From assembly GCF_001423485.1 (NCBI RefSeq), contig NZ_LMOD01000003.1, positions 447,527 through 511,526 on the forward strand: 64,000 nt of DNA, read 5' to 3'. Source of the DNA: Microbacterium sp. Leaf320. Its GTDB lineage: Bacteria > Actinomycetota > Actinomycetes > Actinomycetales > Microbacteriaceae. A program made the position numbers and the translations under genes. A model generated the notes under the pieces. The model did not search any database and was not told where the DNA came from. It was given only the letters and a program-made list of their open reading frames with translations. Position 1 is the first letter of the stretch; the number at the start of each line of letters is the position of its first letter. Shown here piece after piece: positions 39,436-47,095 of the stretch.

Positions 39436-40647
39436 TTACTTGATCGCCGTGGTGACGTCGTCGACGAGCTTCTGCCACGTCGATGCCGGGTCGGAGCCGT
39501 TGATGATCGCAGCCTCCGCGACGCCCCAGAACTCCCACACGGCGCCCATCGCCGGGATGGCGGGCATCGGCACCGCGTCGGCACCGACGGCCTGGAAGCC
39601 GGCGATGATCGGGTCGGATGCGGCGGAGTCAGCGGCGGCCGTGAGCGCGGGCAGGACATTGCCGGCCTTGAACAGCTCGAGCTGCACCTCTTCGGTGCCG
39701 ATGTAGTTCACGAGGAAGTCGTTCGCAGCGACCTTGTTCTTCGACTCGGAGCTCACGAAGAAGCCCTTCACGCCGGCGAACGGCGAAGCGGTCTCGCCCG
39801 TGGGGCTCGGGACCGGGTCGATCGCGACGTTGATGCCCGCTTCGGTGGCTGCGCCGACGTTCCACGGGCCCGTCAGCCAGAAGGCCGCGGTGCCGTCGAG
39901 GAACTGCTGCTTGGCGATCTCGCCGTCGATGTCGGTGTTCAGCGTGCCTGCTGCACCTTGCGCTGCGAGCCAGTCGGCGAACGCCGTGCCACCCGCGCTG
40001 CCGAGCTGCAGGTCTGCGGAGTCGTAGCTGCCGGAGTCGTCGGTGCCGAAGACCGGAGCACCGAATGCCGTCTGGAACGGGTACAGGTGGTACGGGTTGC
40101 CCTCGGCGCCCTGCTCGACGACGAATGCGCCCTTCGAGACCATGTCGTCGAAGCTGGTCGCGGCCTCGGGAACCATGTCGGCGTTGCGCAGCACGGCGAT
40201 GTTCTCGACGGCGTAGGGAAGCATGTAGACGGTGCCGTCGTACGTCGCCGCCTGGAGGGCGACGGGAAGATAGTCGGCCGACGAGTCGCCGAGCTCGAGG
40301 GGCGCCACGACGCCGTTGGTCGACAGCTCGCCCAGCCAGTCATGCGCGCCCATGACCACATCAGGGCCCTTGCCGGTCGGCACCTGCTGGATGAAGTCGT
40401 CCTTCATGTCGTCGACAGACTTGCCGACGAGCTCGACCTTGACCCCTGTCTTCTCCTCGTAGGAGTCTGCGGCACTCTGCAGCGCATCGACGCGCTCGGC
40501 GTCGACCCAGACGGTCAAGGTTCCGCTGCTCTCGCCGTCGGACGACGAGTCGCCGCCGTCGGTGCCGGTCGAGCAACCGGCAAGGGTAAGAGTCGAAACG
40601 AGCGCGATGGCTCCGGCGGCAACGATGCCCCTCTTGTTCACCTTCAT
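39436..40647 (-). CDS. Extracellular sugar-binding lipoprotein, MalE-like
   Basis: The 403-residue solute-binding protein has a lipoprotein signal peptide with lipobox LAGC (Cys about 23). A Ser/Gly/Asp linker follows, then a family-1 binding fold (LTVWVDAERVDALQSAADSYEEKTGVKVELV). PYAVENIAVLRN and AAFWLTGPWN are maltose-binding-protein-like landmarks. ATG 40647 places the signal peptide correctly. Two LacI-type operators lie upstream (40684-40699, 40782-40795), so expression is probably repressed in the absence of inducing sugar. Confidence 0.92.
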   Translation of the reverse strand: MKVNKRGIVAAGAIALVSTLTLAGCSTGTDGGDSSSDGESSGTLTVWVDAERVDALQSAADSYEEKTGVKVELVGKSVDDMKDDFIQQVPTGKGPDVVMGAHDWLGELSTNGVVAPLELGDSSADYLPVALQAATYDGTVYMLPYAVENIAVLRNADMVPEAATSFDDMVSKGAFVVEQGAEGNPYHLYPFQTAFGAPVFGTDDSGSYDSADLQLGSAGGTAFADWLAAQGAAGTLNTDIDGEIAKQQFLDGTAAFWLTGPWNVGAATEAGINVAIDPVPSPTGETASPFAGVKGFFVSSESKNKVAANDFLVNYIGTEEVQLELFKAGNVLPALTAAADSAASDPIIAGFQAVGADAVPMPAIPAMGAVWEFWGVAEAAIINGSDPASTWQKLVDDVTTAIK

Positions 40648-40683
40648 TGGTGTGTGCCTCTCTGAATGCTGTGACCTGCAGGA

Positions 40684-40699
40684 CTGCAAGCGCTTACAG
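40684..40699. promoter_or_regulatory. LacI-family operator upstream of the sugar-binding protein gene
   Basis: CTGCAAGCGCTTACAG is a near-perfect palindrome around CGCTTA/AAGCG, the classic LacI/MalR-type half-site pair, 37 bp before the start codon. Confidence 0.75.
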
Positions 40700-40781
40700 T
40701 ATGCATCGAAGTCGATGTGATTCGCAACGAAGGAACGCGTTGATACCAAGCTGTGACCGGAGCTGTGCGACTACGGCGCAG

Positions 40782-40795
40782 TGGAAACGCTTCCA
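40782..40795. promoter_or_regulatory. Second LacI-family operator, shared with yajQ promoter region
   Basis: TGGAAACGCTTCCA is a near-palindrome of the same type. It lies between the divergent malE and yajQ genes, about 30 bp from the yajQ -10 box. Confidence 0.65.
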
Positions 40796-40833
40796 AACAC
40801 GCGGTAGAACAGCGGTGTCGATACACTTTGGGT

Positions 40834-41322
40834 ATGGCTGACAGTTCCTTTGACATCGTCTCGAAAGTGGATCACCAGGAGGCCGAGAACGCCCTCAACC
40901 AGGCGCGCAAGGAGATCGAGCAGCGCTACGACTTCAAGGGCACCGGCTCCTCCATCGCCTGGAGTGGCGAGCAGATCCTGATCATCGCCGGCACAGAGGA
41001 GCGGGCGAAGGCCGTTCTCGACGTCTTCCAGTCGAAGCTCATCAAGCGGGGCATCTCGCTCAAGAGCCTCGAATCCGGCGAGCCGTTCGCGAGCGGCAAG
41101 GAGTTCCGCATCGTCTCGACCCTCAAGGACGGCATCTCCTCGGAGAACGCGAAGAAGATCAACAAGCTCATCCGCGACGAGGGGCCCAAGGGCGTGAAGA
41201 GCCAGATCCAGGGTGACGAACTGCGCGTGCAGTCCAAGAGCCGTGACGATCTGCAGTCGGTGATCGCGTTGCTCAAGGGCGCCGACCTCGACCTCGATCT
41301 GCAGTTCATCAACTACCGGTAA
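40834..41322 (+). CDS. yajQ: YajQ-family nucleotide-binding protein
   Basis: The 162-residue protein starts [20 protein letters not shown] and has [28 protein letters not shown] and the C-terminal LQFINYR, all typical of YajQ. Members bind cyclic di-GMP or RNA. No ribosome-binding site precedes the ATG. Instead TACACT lies at 40822-40827, so the mRNA may be leaderless. The last 15 coding bases are the left attachment site of an integrated element; the stop TAA after them comes from the element. Confidence 0.93.
   Translation: MADSSFDIVSKVDHQEAENALNQARKEIEQRYDFKGTGSSIAWSGEQILIIAGTEERAKAVLDVFQSKLIKRGISLKSLESGEPFASGKEFRIVSTLKDGISSENAKKINKLIRDEGPKGVKSQIQGDELRVQSKSRDDLQSVIALLKGADLDLDLQFINYR
41304..41318 (+). 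repeat. attL core of the element
   Basis: GTTCATCAACTACCG is the last part of the yajQ coding sequence, followed by GTAA from the element. The same 15 bases occur at 53808-53822. Confidence 0.85.
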
Positions 41323-41345
41323 GCAGCCCTTGTGACCTGGGGTTT

Positions 41346-42470
41346 CTAGCTTGGAGTCCGCGAGGAGTCCGCAGAACCTAGAACCTGCCCCATGAATGTG
41401 GCCGTCGCGGAGCGCGTCTTGTCCTCCGCTGACGGCCACAGGTGGCTGTAGACGTTGAGCGTGATCGACGGCTGAGAGTGGCCGAGGGCGCGCTGCACGG
41501 TGACGACGTCGCAGCCTGAGGCGATCAGGTTCGATGCGAACGTGTGGCGCAGCGTGTGGATAGTCACGTCCTCTGACAGCCCGAGCTTCCGGCGGATGCG
41601 GCGCCACTCCTCACCGGCACTATTGCGGTTGTACAGGTGCCCCAGGGGGGTGCGGAACAGGAACACATCGCGTTCCCGGGAACACGATGTCCCATAGCTT
41701 GTGTTCCCGGGAACGGACGCTATGGGGTCGATCATGTCGACGAGCTCGAGAGGCACGAAGACTTCACGCTCGGAGCCCGCCTTCGGTGGGGTGATCGTCG
41801 TCGTAGGGATCGACGTTCCCTGTACCTGCCGGCGTACGGAGATCGTGCTGGCGTCTCGGTTCACGTCACCGACCTGCAGACCAGCCGCTTCGCCGAGCCG
41901 CAGCCCAGCGAAGACGCACGCAGCGACAAACGGCCGGAAGTCCCCCGCGGCCTCGAGTGCCGCGTTCACCTGCTCAGCAGTGAGGATCTTCATCGTCGCT
42001 TCACGCTTGCGGATGCGAGGTGTCTTTACACGCGACGCCGGATTGCGAGAGATCACCTGGTTGTCGACAGCAGCCCGGAACGCCATCTGCACATAGTTGA
42101 GGCGAGTTCGGATAGTTGATGCCGCCAGGCCCCGCTCAGACTCCTTCGTAACCCAGGTCTGCAAGTCTCCGTGCTTGACGTCGCGTATGGCCTTCTGCCG
42201 CCACGAGACCGACTCAACAGCCGTCGCTACCGCCGTCTTCGTGCCGTCAGTCCAGACCTGCATCTCGACCCAGCGGGAAACCCACTCATCCCACGTCGCA
42301 CGGCCAGCGCCAGGATCAGCCCACTGGCCGGTAACGATCGAAGCTGTCTGCTCGTCAAGCCATCGCTGCGCTGCACGCTTCGTCTTCTCGTGCTTGGTGT
42401 GTTCCTTGCCGTTCTGATCCCGGTAGCGGGCTCGCCAAACACCGTTCGGGCGTTGCTTAATCGAGGCCAT
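41346..42470 (-). CDS. Tyrosine recombinase (integrase)
   Basis: This 374-residue integrase has an N-terminal arm-binding region (SIKQRPNGVWRARYRDQNGKEH), a SAM-like core-binding domain (about residues 60-150) and a catalytic domain. The catalytic residues are visible: Arg in GLRLGEAA, HTLRHTFA (H-x-x-R), LGHSQ (His) and the Tyr in NVYSHLWP. Its C-terminus points at attL, as expected. An unusual insertion, IASVPGNTSYGTSCSRERD, before the box II region coincides with two DNA palindromes (41665-41726). It overlaps the end of the repressor gene by 14 bp. Confidence 0.95.
   Translation of the reverse strand: MASIKQRPNGVWRARYRDQNGKEHTKHEKTKRAAQRWLDEQTASIVTGQWADPGAGRATWDEWVSRWVEMQVWTDGTKTAVATAVESVSWRQKAIRDVKHGDLQTWVTKESERGLAASTIRTRLNYVQMAFRAAVDNQVISRNPASRVKTPRIRKREATMKILTAEQVNAALEAAGDFRPFVAACVFAGLRLGEAAGLQVGDVNRDASTISVRRQVQGTSIPTTTITPPKAGSEREVFVPLELVDMIDPIASVPGNTSYGTSCSRERDVFLFRTPLGHLYNRNSAGEEWRRIRRKLGLSEDVTIHTLRHTFASNLIASGCDVVTVQRALGHSQPSITLNVYSHLWPSAEDKTRSATATFMGQVLGSADSSRTPS
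41353..41377 (+). repeat. Left arm-type repeat pair near attL
   Basis: A 25-bp stretch holds two direct AGTCCGC units spaced by 11 bp. It is 23/25 identical to 53682-53706 near attR. The pairing and distance from the core fit integrase arm-binding sites. Confidence 0.55.
41665..41726. repeat. Two adjacent palindromes with a common GTTCCCGGGAAC core inside the integrase gene
   Basis: Dyad 1 (41665-41690) has arms ACATCG and CGATGT around GTTCCCGGGAAC. Dyad 2 (41691-41726) has arms CCCATAGC and GCTATGGG around the same core, each arm 4 bp away. The flanking arms differ between copies but pair internally. A third copy lies at 53612-53639. Confidence 0.7.
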
Positions 42471-43020
42471 GCTCGCTGGCCAACTCACGAATGCGCTGCG
42501 CGTCGGTATACAAGAGCTCTGTCGAGTCCCGGTCGCGGTTGCTATCCCTAGCGACCTCCACGGCCCAAAGCGCCACCGCCGCGCTGGGGAACACGAACCC
42601 CTTCAGGAGCCGAACCTCCTGTTCGGCGATCTCTCGTTCTGCGCCTTCGAAAGACGCGGGAAACTCTTGGAAGTCGCGGACACTTTGCACCCCCTGCTCA
42701 TAGCGAGACAACGAGCGGGCGACATCGAGAAGGAGCTTCTCCATCACTCGCTGCAAGTTTCGCGACTCGTTCTGTAGCTCCGCGATCTCGGTGTCCTGCA
42801 CCATCATGGCGATGCTCGAGCCGAGGATCTCGGCAAGGACTCTTGCCTCACCCAGGCGAATCGGGCGTTCGCCTTTCTCTGTCCGACTCACTGTCGTCTG
42901 CGAGTAGGTTTCGAACCCTCGCTCGGCCATCCGGCGGGCCAGCTCGCTCTGACTCATGTCGGCATCGGCGCGTAGCTCTGCCATTCGACGGATGAAGTTC
43001 GCTTCGTCGTCTCTTTCCAT
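42457..43020 (-). CDS. XRE-family repressor-like regulator of the element
   Basis: The 187-residue protein has an N-terminal HTH (MSQSELARRMAERGFETYSQTTVSRTEKGER, about residues 18-48). A coiled-coil-like stretch (TEIAELQNESRNLQRVMEKLLLDVARSL) and an unassigned C-terminal region follow. No LexA-type protease motif is seen. It is divergent from the excisionase gene and cotranscribed with the integrase, the usual place of a lysogeny repressor. ATG 43020 has GGGAG 9 bp upstream. Confidence 0.85.
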   Translation of the reverse strand: MERDDEANFIRRMAELRADADMSQSELARRMAERGFETYSQTTVSRTEKGERPIRLGEARVLAEILGSSIAMMVQDTEIAELQNESRNLQRVMEKLLLDVARSLSRYEQGVQSVRDFQEFPASFEGAEREIAEQEVRLLKGFVFPSAAVALWAVEVARDSNRDRDSTELLYTDAQRIRELASEHGLD

Positions 43021-43023
43021 AGA

Positions 43024-43094
43024 GGAATGCTCCCACATTCCCGCGGGTGCTTGCGCATTATCGTGGACACGCGTTACTGTGGGGGTCTCCACAG
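43024..43094 (+). promoter_or_regulatory. Divergent switch region with two inverted repeats and a promoter
   Basis: GGAATG/CATTCC (43024-43041) lies next to the repressor start. TTGCGC (43051-43056) and TTACTG (43074-43079), with 17 bp between them, form a promoter for the excisionase direction. CTGTGG/CCACAG (43077-43094) overlaps its -10 and start site, making it the probable repressor operator. Confidence 0.6.
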
Positions 43095-43118
43095 AAACGT
43101 CTAGGAAAGGAAGATCCA

Positions 43119-43325
43119 GTGTCGATCACCGCCCCGGAGAAGACCACGATCACCAGCCTGCTCACGGTCGACGATGTCGCCGAGCGCCTTCGTCGCACCC
43201 CCACGTCGGTGCGCCACCTCATCGCGAGCGAACAGCTCAAGTCAGGACGCGTCGGCGGACGCCGAATGGTCCGCGAGTCGGACCTGAACGAGTTCATCGC
43301 CGCAGCATTCGCATCTGAAGAGTGA
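43119..43325 (+). CDS. Excisionase-like helix-turn-helix protein
   Basis: This 68-residue protein is a single MerR/excisionase-type winged helix: LLTVDDVAERLRRTPTSVRHLIASEQLKSGRVGGRRMVRESDLNEFI. GTG 43119 is preceded by AGGAAAGGAAG. It is the first gene of the rightward operon. Its position across from integrase and repressor suggests a recombination directionality factor. Confidence 0.85.
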   Translation: MSITAPEKTTITSLLTVDDVAERLRRTPTSVRHLIASEQLKSGRVGGRRMVRESDLNEFIAAAFASEE

Positions 43326-43654
43326 CCGCCGATCAGGATCAGGCCCGAGGCAGGACGGAAGCTCGGGCCGACGAACTCATCAACTTCGGCAGGGAGCTGT
43401 TCGAGCGAGAAGGCCTCTTCGCACCTGAGACCAGGCTGCGGAAGATCGTTCGGGCCGGACTACGAACGGCTGGATACGAACGCACGAGGGCAGAGATCAT
43501 CGATCTCTTCACCATGCGAGTTGGCTACGACATTGAGACCTACGAGAGGGCCCTTCGGACGTCCTCAATCAAGAACATCGCCCGCGTGGGCGAAAAAAAG
43601 CCGGGCCTGCCAGCCCGGCTCAACCAGAACCCAACCACTACGAAGGAAATCTGA
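43322..43654 (+). CDS. Element protein of unknown function (110 aa)
   Basis: Its GTG start overlaps the excisionase stop. The protein is helical and highly charged (ARADELINFGRELFEREGLF, RAEIIDLFTMRVGYDIETYERAL) with no known motif. The last 25 residues (from VGEKKPGLPARL) are encoded by a minus-strand terminator-like hairpin, so the C-terminus looks like an add-on. The function is not known. Confidence 0.65.
   Translation: MTADQDQARGRTEARADELINFGRELFEREGLFAPETRLRKIVRAGLRTAGYERTRAEIIDLFTMRVGYDIETYERALRTSSIKNIARVGEKKPGLPARLNQNPTTTKEI
43599..43620 (-). terminator. Terminator-like hairpin within the 3' end of the 110-aa gene
   Basis: AGCCGGGC, loop CTGCCA, GCCCGGCT, with seven As on the plus strand just before it. 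Read on the minus strand it is a stem followed by TTTTTTT, so it would stop leftward transcription entering from the rightward genes. Confidence 0.6.
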
Positions 43655-44442
43655 TGGACATAACGCTACCCGAAACCATCCACAACCGCCAGACGAAGCT
43701 GCCGGTCAAGGCGCGCGAGACCATCGTGCGCGACCGGAGTGACTACACGGCTGAGGAGCGCGCTTTCTCCAGATCCGAGCAGATCCGCACACTCGACACC
43801 ATGTGGGTGCTCACGAAGCGTCCCCGCCCCGAGGACTTCTGCACCCCGGATGGTGACACCTTCCGCACCGCCGGCGACCTGTACATCCGTGCCGGTCGAG
43901 ACGGCGTCCGCCGGTTCACCGCCTACATGCACGAAGGCTCCGTCGACCACGACTTTCGCTACTTCGACGAGGTGATCCTTGATGCCCGCAACGGTCGCAT
44001 GGCCGGTTGGGTACGCCACACGTTCAAGGACGGCGACGAGGGGTGGCTGTACGAGTTCCCGAACTATCAGACCACGTCGCTGAAGGAGCCCACGCCCGCC
44101 TTCGTGATCATCGAGGAGCCGTCCGAGTCCGAAAGCCTCGTCGGGTACGGCACCGAATGGGGATACCCCTGCGCCGAGGCCGCATGCCGTGAGCAATTTC
44201 ACGACGAGCACACCGGCAGCCACACACTCGACTCGATCGAGAAGTCCCTCAACAACCGAGGCTCATACGAGATCGAGATCAACAAGGACGTGACCAAGCC
44301 CGACAGCGACTGGTTTGTGAATGTCTGGCTGAGTGGCGACTGCACCGAGCTGACCCCCTCACAGGTCGCGGACCTCGCAAACGATCTCCGCTGGCTCGGG
44401 ATCACGTGCACCACCGCGAACACGAAGGGGCGTGCAGCGTGA
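43654..44442 (+). CDS. Element protein of unknown function (262 aa), possibly DUF6907-like
   Basis: The 262-residue soluble protein has an N-terminal mixed alpha/beta region. A Cys/His cluster (CAEAACREQFHDEHTGSH, about residues 176-193) follows, and then a C-terminal half (IEINKDVTKPDSDWFVNVWLSGDCTELTPSQVADLANDLRWLGI) that resembles DUF6907 proteins of actinophages. This comparison is from memory of the motif and is weak. A ribosome-binding site GAAGGAAA precedes it. Confidence 0.55.
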   Translation: MDITLPETIHNRQTKLPVKARETIVRDRSDYTAEERAFSRSEQIRTLDTMWVLTKRPRPEDFCTPDGDTFRTAGDLYIRAGRDGVRRFTAYMHEGSVDHDFRYFDEVILDARNGRMAGWVRHTFKDGDEGWLYEFPNYQTTSLKEPTPAFVIIEEPSESESLVGYGTEWGYPCAEAACREQFHDEHTGSHTLDSIEKSLNNRGSYEIEINKDVTKPDSDWFVNVWLSGDCTELTPSQVADLANDLRWLGITCTTANTKGRAA

Positions 44443-44573
44443 TCACGGAACTGCAGGCACGGAACACGCGCCCGGATCTCTTCGCCCTCGCCGACGAGCT
44501 GCTCGAAGCAGAGATGCTCCGCACCGGTCAGTTGGCCTTCGAAATCACCACCGATTGGAGTGACGCAGCATGA
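44439..44573 (+). CDS. Small element protein (44 aa)
   Basis: GTG 44439 overlaps the stop of the preceding gene, and its own stop overlaps the next ATG (ATGA). The product, starting VITELQARNTRPDLFALADE, is an acidic helical peptide. The tight overlaps are the evidence that it is translated. The function is unknown. Confidence 0.55.
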   Translation: MITELQARNTRPDLFALADELLEAEMLRTGQLAFEITTDWSDAA

Positions 44574-44962
44574 GCACCCCCAACCCGTTCGGCATCCAGC
44601 AGTCGCCCGCGTCGATCAAGCTCGCGAAAGAGATCGTCCGCATCGCGTCTAACACCGAGTTCGAGGATCTGCGCACCGAGATGATCGAGTCTCTGATCAT
44701 GCGTGAGGTGCACGGCCGCCGAGACCGAGACGGCCGCGAGGTCGCCGTCGGAGCCCTCGCAATGGTCGCCCTGACCGTTGAAGTGCTCGCCGATGACATC
44801 GCCCGAACGGCCCCACTCGTCACCATCGCCACCGAGCTCGTCAAACGTCCGGACTTCGACTCTTGGCGCCAGAGGATTCAGGAGGCTGATGAAGCGGAAT
44901 CACCGCGTCCGCTGCGTCGTCTCGCAGCCGTAGACGAGCAGCTGCGGTCGCTTGAGCCCTGA
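44570..44962 (+). CDS. Element protein of unknown function (130 aa)
   Basis: This 130-residue protein is mostly helical and amphipathic (IKLAKEIVRIASNTEFEDLRTEMIESLIMREV, then EVAVGALAMVALTVEVLADDIA). It has no known motif. It ends before a strong terminator, so the excisionase-to-here genes are probably one early transcript. Confidence 0.6.
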   Translation: MSTPNPFGIQQSPASIKLAKEIVRIASNTEFEDLRTEMIESLIMREVHGRRDRDGREVAVGALAMVALTVEVLADDIARTAPLVTIATELVKRPDFDSWRQRIQEADEAESPRPLRRLAAVDEQLRSLEP

Positions 44963-44969
44963 AAGACCC

Positions 44970-44999
44970 GGATGCCCCGCACCGGCCTGCGGGGCATCC
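44970..44999 (+). terminator. Terminator after the early element operon
   Basis: A perfect 12-bp stem (GGATGCCCCGCA and complement) with a 6-nt loop lies 7 bp after the stop at 44962. Confidence 0.75.
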
Positions 45000-45030
45000 G
45001 CATTCCAACTGAAGATCGAGGAGGTGACCA

Positions 45031-45585
45031 TTGGGCGCCAATCTTGTCGGACGCGCGATCGCCTACGCCGTTGACGTCCCTCTGCAGCCGAACGAGTTTC
45101 GACTACTCGTCGGGATCTGCCTGACTGCTCACGACGATCACACCCCACCGCGCTACTTCGACTCGCGCGAAGCGATGGCTCTGATCCTCGGGAGGCGCAT
45201 CCCGGACGCCGTGACCGGCCTGCCTGACCCTCCGGAGCGGGCCGCGGGCCTGAAGTCCGTGAAGGTCGCGATGAAGGGGCTCACGGACCTGCACGCTCTT
45301 CGGCGGACGAAGACGGGCGGGCATGGTCGCCGCGCAGAGTTCGAGGTGATTCTCGACGTCGCCAAGGCTCAACAGTCAAGCGTCTTCAAAGCGCGCGATC
45401 GACGGCCGTCGATGACCGCCACAGAAGCTCGGCGGCGAAGAGGCGGAGGTACTGCCGCAGTACCCGTGAAGGTACTACGGCAGTCCCCGTTGGGGGACTA
45501 CGGCAGTACCGACGAGGGACTACGGCAGTCCCCCTCAGGAACAACAGGAAAACAGGATCAACAGGAGGAAGAACAGGTCGCCTAA
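45031..45585 (+). CDS. Candidate replication initiator, lambda-O-like layout
   Basis: The 184-residue protein begins at TTG 45031 behind GAGGAGGTG. Residues about 15-115 look like a winged-helix domain (PNEFRLLVGICLTAHDDHTPPRYFDSREAMALILG, then KVAMKGLTDLHALRRTKTGGHGRRAEFEVIL). The C-terminal 60 residues are Arg/Gly/Gln-rich and lie on four DNA iterons whose spacing is not a multiple of 3. The layout matches initiators such as phage lambda O, whose origin lies inside its own gene. No helicase or polymerase gene is present, so it would recruit host enzymes. Confidence 0.6.
   Translation: MGANLVGRAIAYAVDVPLQPNEFRLLVGICLTAHDDHTPPRYFDSREAMALILGRRIPDAVTGLPDPPERAAGLKSVKVAMKGLTDLHALRRTKTGGHGRRAEFEVILDVAKAQQSSVFKARDRRPSMTATEARRRRGGGTAAVPVKVLRQSPLGDYGSTDEGLRQSPSGTTGKQDQQEEEQVA
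45448..45533 (+). repeat. Four iterons inside the replication gene
   Basis: The copies start at 45448, 45471, 45494 and 45516: GGTACTGCCGCAGTACC (perfect palindrome), GGTACTACGGCAGTCCCC, GGGACTACGGCAGTACC and GGGACTACGGCAGTCCCCC. The shared GCAGT starts are 23, 23 and 22 bp apart. The repeats fall in different codon frames, so DNA rather than protein is conserved. Confidence 0.75.
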
Positions 45586-45635
45586 CCCGACCACCTCACC
45601 AGGGGATGCATGTGCATTGCAAAAGCTGTGGATAA
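45536..45635 (+). other. A-rich tract and DnaA box next to the iterons: candidate origin
   Basis: 45536-45582 is purine/A-rich with ACAGGA repeated about four times (a candidate unwinding region). A perfect DnaA box (TTATCCACA on the minus strand) is at 45627-45635. Together with the iterons this spans under 200 bp, the size of a phage-type origin. Confidence 0.6.
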
Positions 45636-45677
45636 CCCCATCCGAACCGACTCGGTTACGCGCACGGAAGGATCACG

Positions 45678-45854
45678 ATGCCCGCCCCCAAGCCCGCCAA
45701 CTTCAGAGCTCTCGCCGACGCGTGGGACTCTCCGATCGCGTTCGCCACAGAGCTAGCGAAGTACTACTCGCAGCTCACCGATTCCGGGCACCGCCTAGCG
45801 GCACCGGATATCACCAGCGCCACCCATCCGGCGCATGACCAGGAGACACAGTGA
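45678..45854 (+). CDS. Small element protein (58 aa)
   Basis: ATG 45678 is preceded by GGAAGGATCACG. The product starts MPAPKPANFRALADAWDSPI and overlaps the next GTG as GTGA. No motif is recognised. It opens the second operon of the element, after the origin. Confidence 0.55.
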   Translation: MPAPKPANFRALADAWDSPIAFATELAKYYSQLTDSGHRLAAPDITSATHPAHDQETQ

Positions 45855-46090
45855 CGTCCGACACCTTCTACGCCAAGTCCGACCGCTATACCCAGAACGT
45901 CGCGGAGGGCAGCCGAACGATGGCGACTCCCGCGCTGCTCAACACCCCCTACGGGACAGCGGAACCCGGGGTTGCCGTGTACGTCGATCAGAACGTGCGC
46001 TTCGTCATCCCCCTCGGCGACGCACTCCGCATCGCCAACCAGATAGCCGATATCGCATCGGCTCATCGCGATTCCGCATACGACCACTAG
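45851..46090 (+). CDS. Element protein of unknown function (79 aa)
   Basis: GTG 45851 overlaps the previous stop. The 79-residue product has NTPYGTAEPGVAVYVDQNVRFVIPLGDALRIANQIADIA, a small beta-hairpin plus helix layout. No family is recognised. Confidence 0.55.
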   Translation: MTSDTFYAKSDRYTQNVAEGSRTMATPALLNTPYGTAEPGVAVYVDQNVRFVIPLGDALRIANQIADIASAHRDSAYDH

Positions 46091-46098
46091 GAAAACGA

Positions 46099-47022
46099 AT
46101 GACTGACCTTCTGAAAGAAGCCCTCGATCGGATCGACGGGTACACCCATCCCGATGGCACCAACCAGCGAGCCAATCGGCTGCACCAGGCGAACCAGCCC
46201 AGCTTCGAGGCCGGCGCCGCAGCATGGAAGACCTATCAGGACGCGATCAGCAGCGCTGACGACTACGACGTGATCCTGCAGGCCGCTCTCGCAGTGCAGG
46301 ACTCTCAGCGGCTCGCGAGAGCAGCCGCGATGATCGGTGACGACCTGCGCGCCCAGGTGCAGGCACAACGGTCGAACCCGCGCATCTACGAACCCGACGA
46401 GACGAAGCCCGCGCTCGACTTCCTCAACGATGAGCTCAGCGACCTGATGCGGACTGTGCGGGCCCAGGAGCCAGCCCTCCGCGGCATCACCAACGCGACC
46501 GACGCGCTCCGCGGCGGCGGCAACTCCCAGGACGCCTGGCAGACCGTCGTCGAACAGGTCACGCGCTACGAGGAACTCCGGGCCGCACAGCGGAAGATCA
46601 CGATCACGATCTCGGGCTCTGATCAGCGCGAGACGTTCGTGAAGCTCATCAACAGGTCAGGTCTGCTGCGCGCCGCATTCGATCACGAGTACGACTTCCA
46701 GCAGCGTCGCATCATGTGGTCGCCGCGCAGCGCCGAACGCGGAGCATCCGAGTTCGTCGACTGGGTCAAGCACCCGCCCCGCCTCGAGTTCGAACGCACC
46801 GGCAACGCCGTGTTCCCCGACGACCCGATCGCCTACCTGCGGTGGATCGCTGACGGTAACAAGGCGTGGGTTCCCGATGTCGCTGAGCTCGTCCGCGTCG
46901 ATGAGCTCGCAGAGACCATGCTCTCCCACTACCCGATCCGCCAGCGCACGGCAGCACACGAGGCGTACTACACCGCTCGCGACCTCGAGCCCGCTGCACC
47001 CCTCGCCGTCAGCATCGTCTGA
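46099..47022 (+). CDS. Unknown element protein, paralogue 1 (307 aa)
   Basis: This 307-residue protein has a helical N-terminal half and a C-terminal half with RSGLLRAAFDHEYDFQQRR and DDPIAYLRWIADGNKAWVPDVAEL. The next gene has the same pattern in the same order (RYGLLADAL; NDRLSYLRDICTHAHPWLPDWDTL), so the two are tandem paralogues. There is no catalytic motif or membrane helix. A capsid-modifying, scaffolding or packaging role is a guess only. Confidence 0.7.
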   Translation: MTDLLKEALDRIDGYTHPDGTNQRANRLHQANQPSFEAGAAAWKTYQDAISSADDYDVILQAALAVQDSQRLARAAAMIGDDLRAQVQAQRSNPRIYEPDETKPALDFLNDELSDLMRTVRAQEPALRGITNATDALRGGGNSQDAWQTVVEQVTRYEELRAAQRKITITISGSDQRETFVKLINRSGLLRAAFDHEYDFQQRRIMWSPRSAERGASEFVDWVKHPPRLEFERTGNAVFPDDPIAYLRWIADGNKAWVPDVAELVRVDELAETMLSHYPIRQRTAAHEAYYTARDLEPAAPLAVSIV

Positions 47023-47033
47023 CCCTCAAGACC

Positions 47034-47076
47034 GGGACGCCCGCCAAGGCTGTGACCGCCGCACAGCGGGCGTCCC
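47034..47076 (+). terminator. Hairpin between the two paralogues
   Basis: An 11-bp stem (GGGACGCCCGC and complement) encloses a 21-nt loop between 47022 and the next start. It may set different expression levels of the two paralogues. Confidence 0.5.
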
Positions 47077-47095
47077 TCCAACACGAAGGAACACC

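Noticed and set aside
41323..41345. A tRNA gene as integration target
   Set aside because: No tRNA fold is present at either end; the target is the yajQ coding end.
45448..45533. CRISPR-like repeats
   Set aside because: Only four imperfect, palindromic 17-19-bp units with 4-6-bp gaps inside a gene; no spacers or cas genes.
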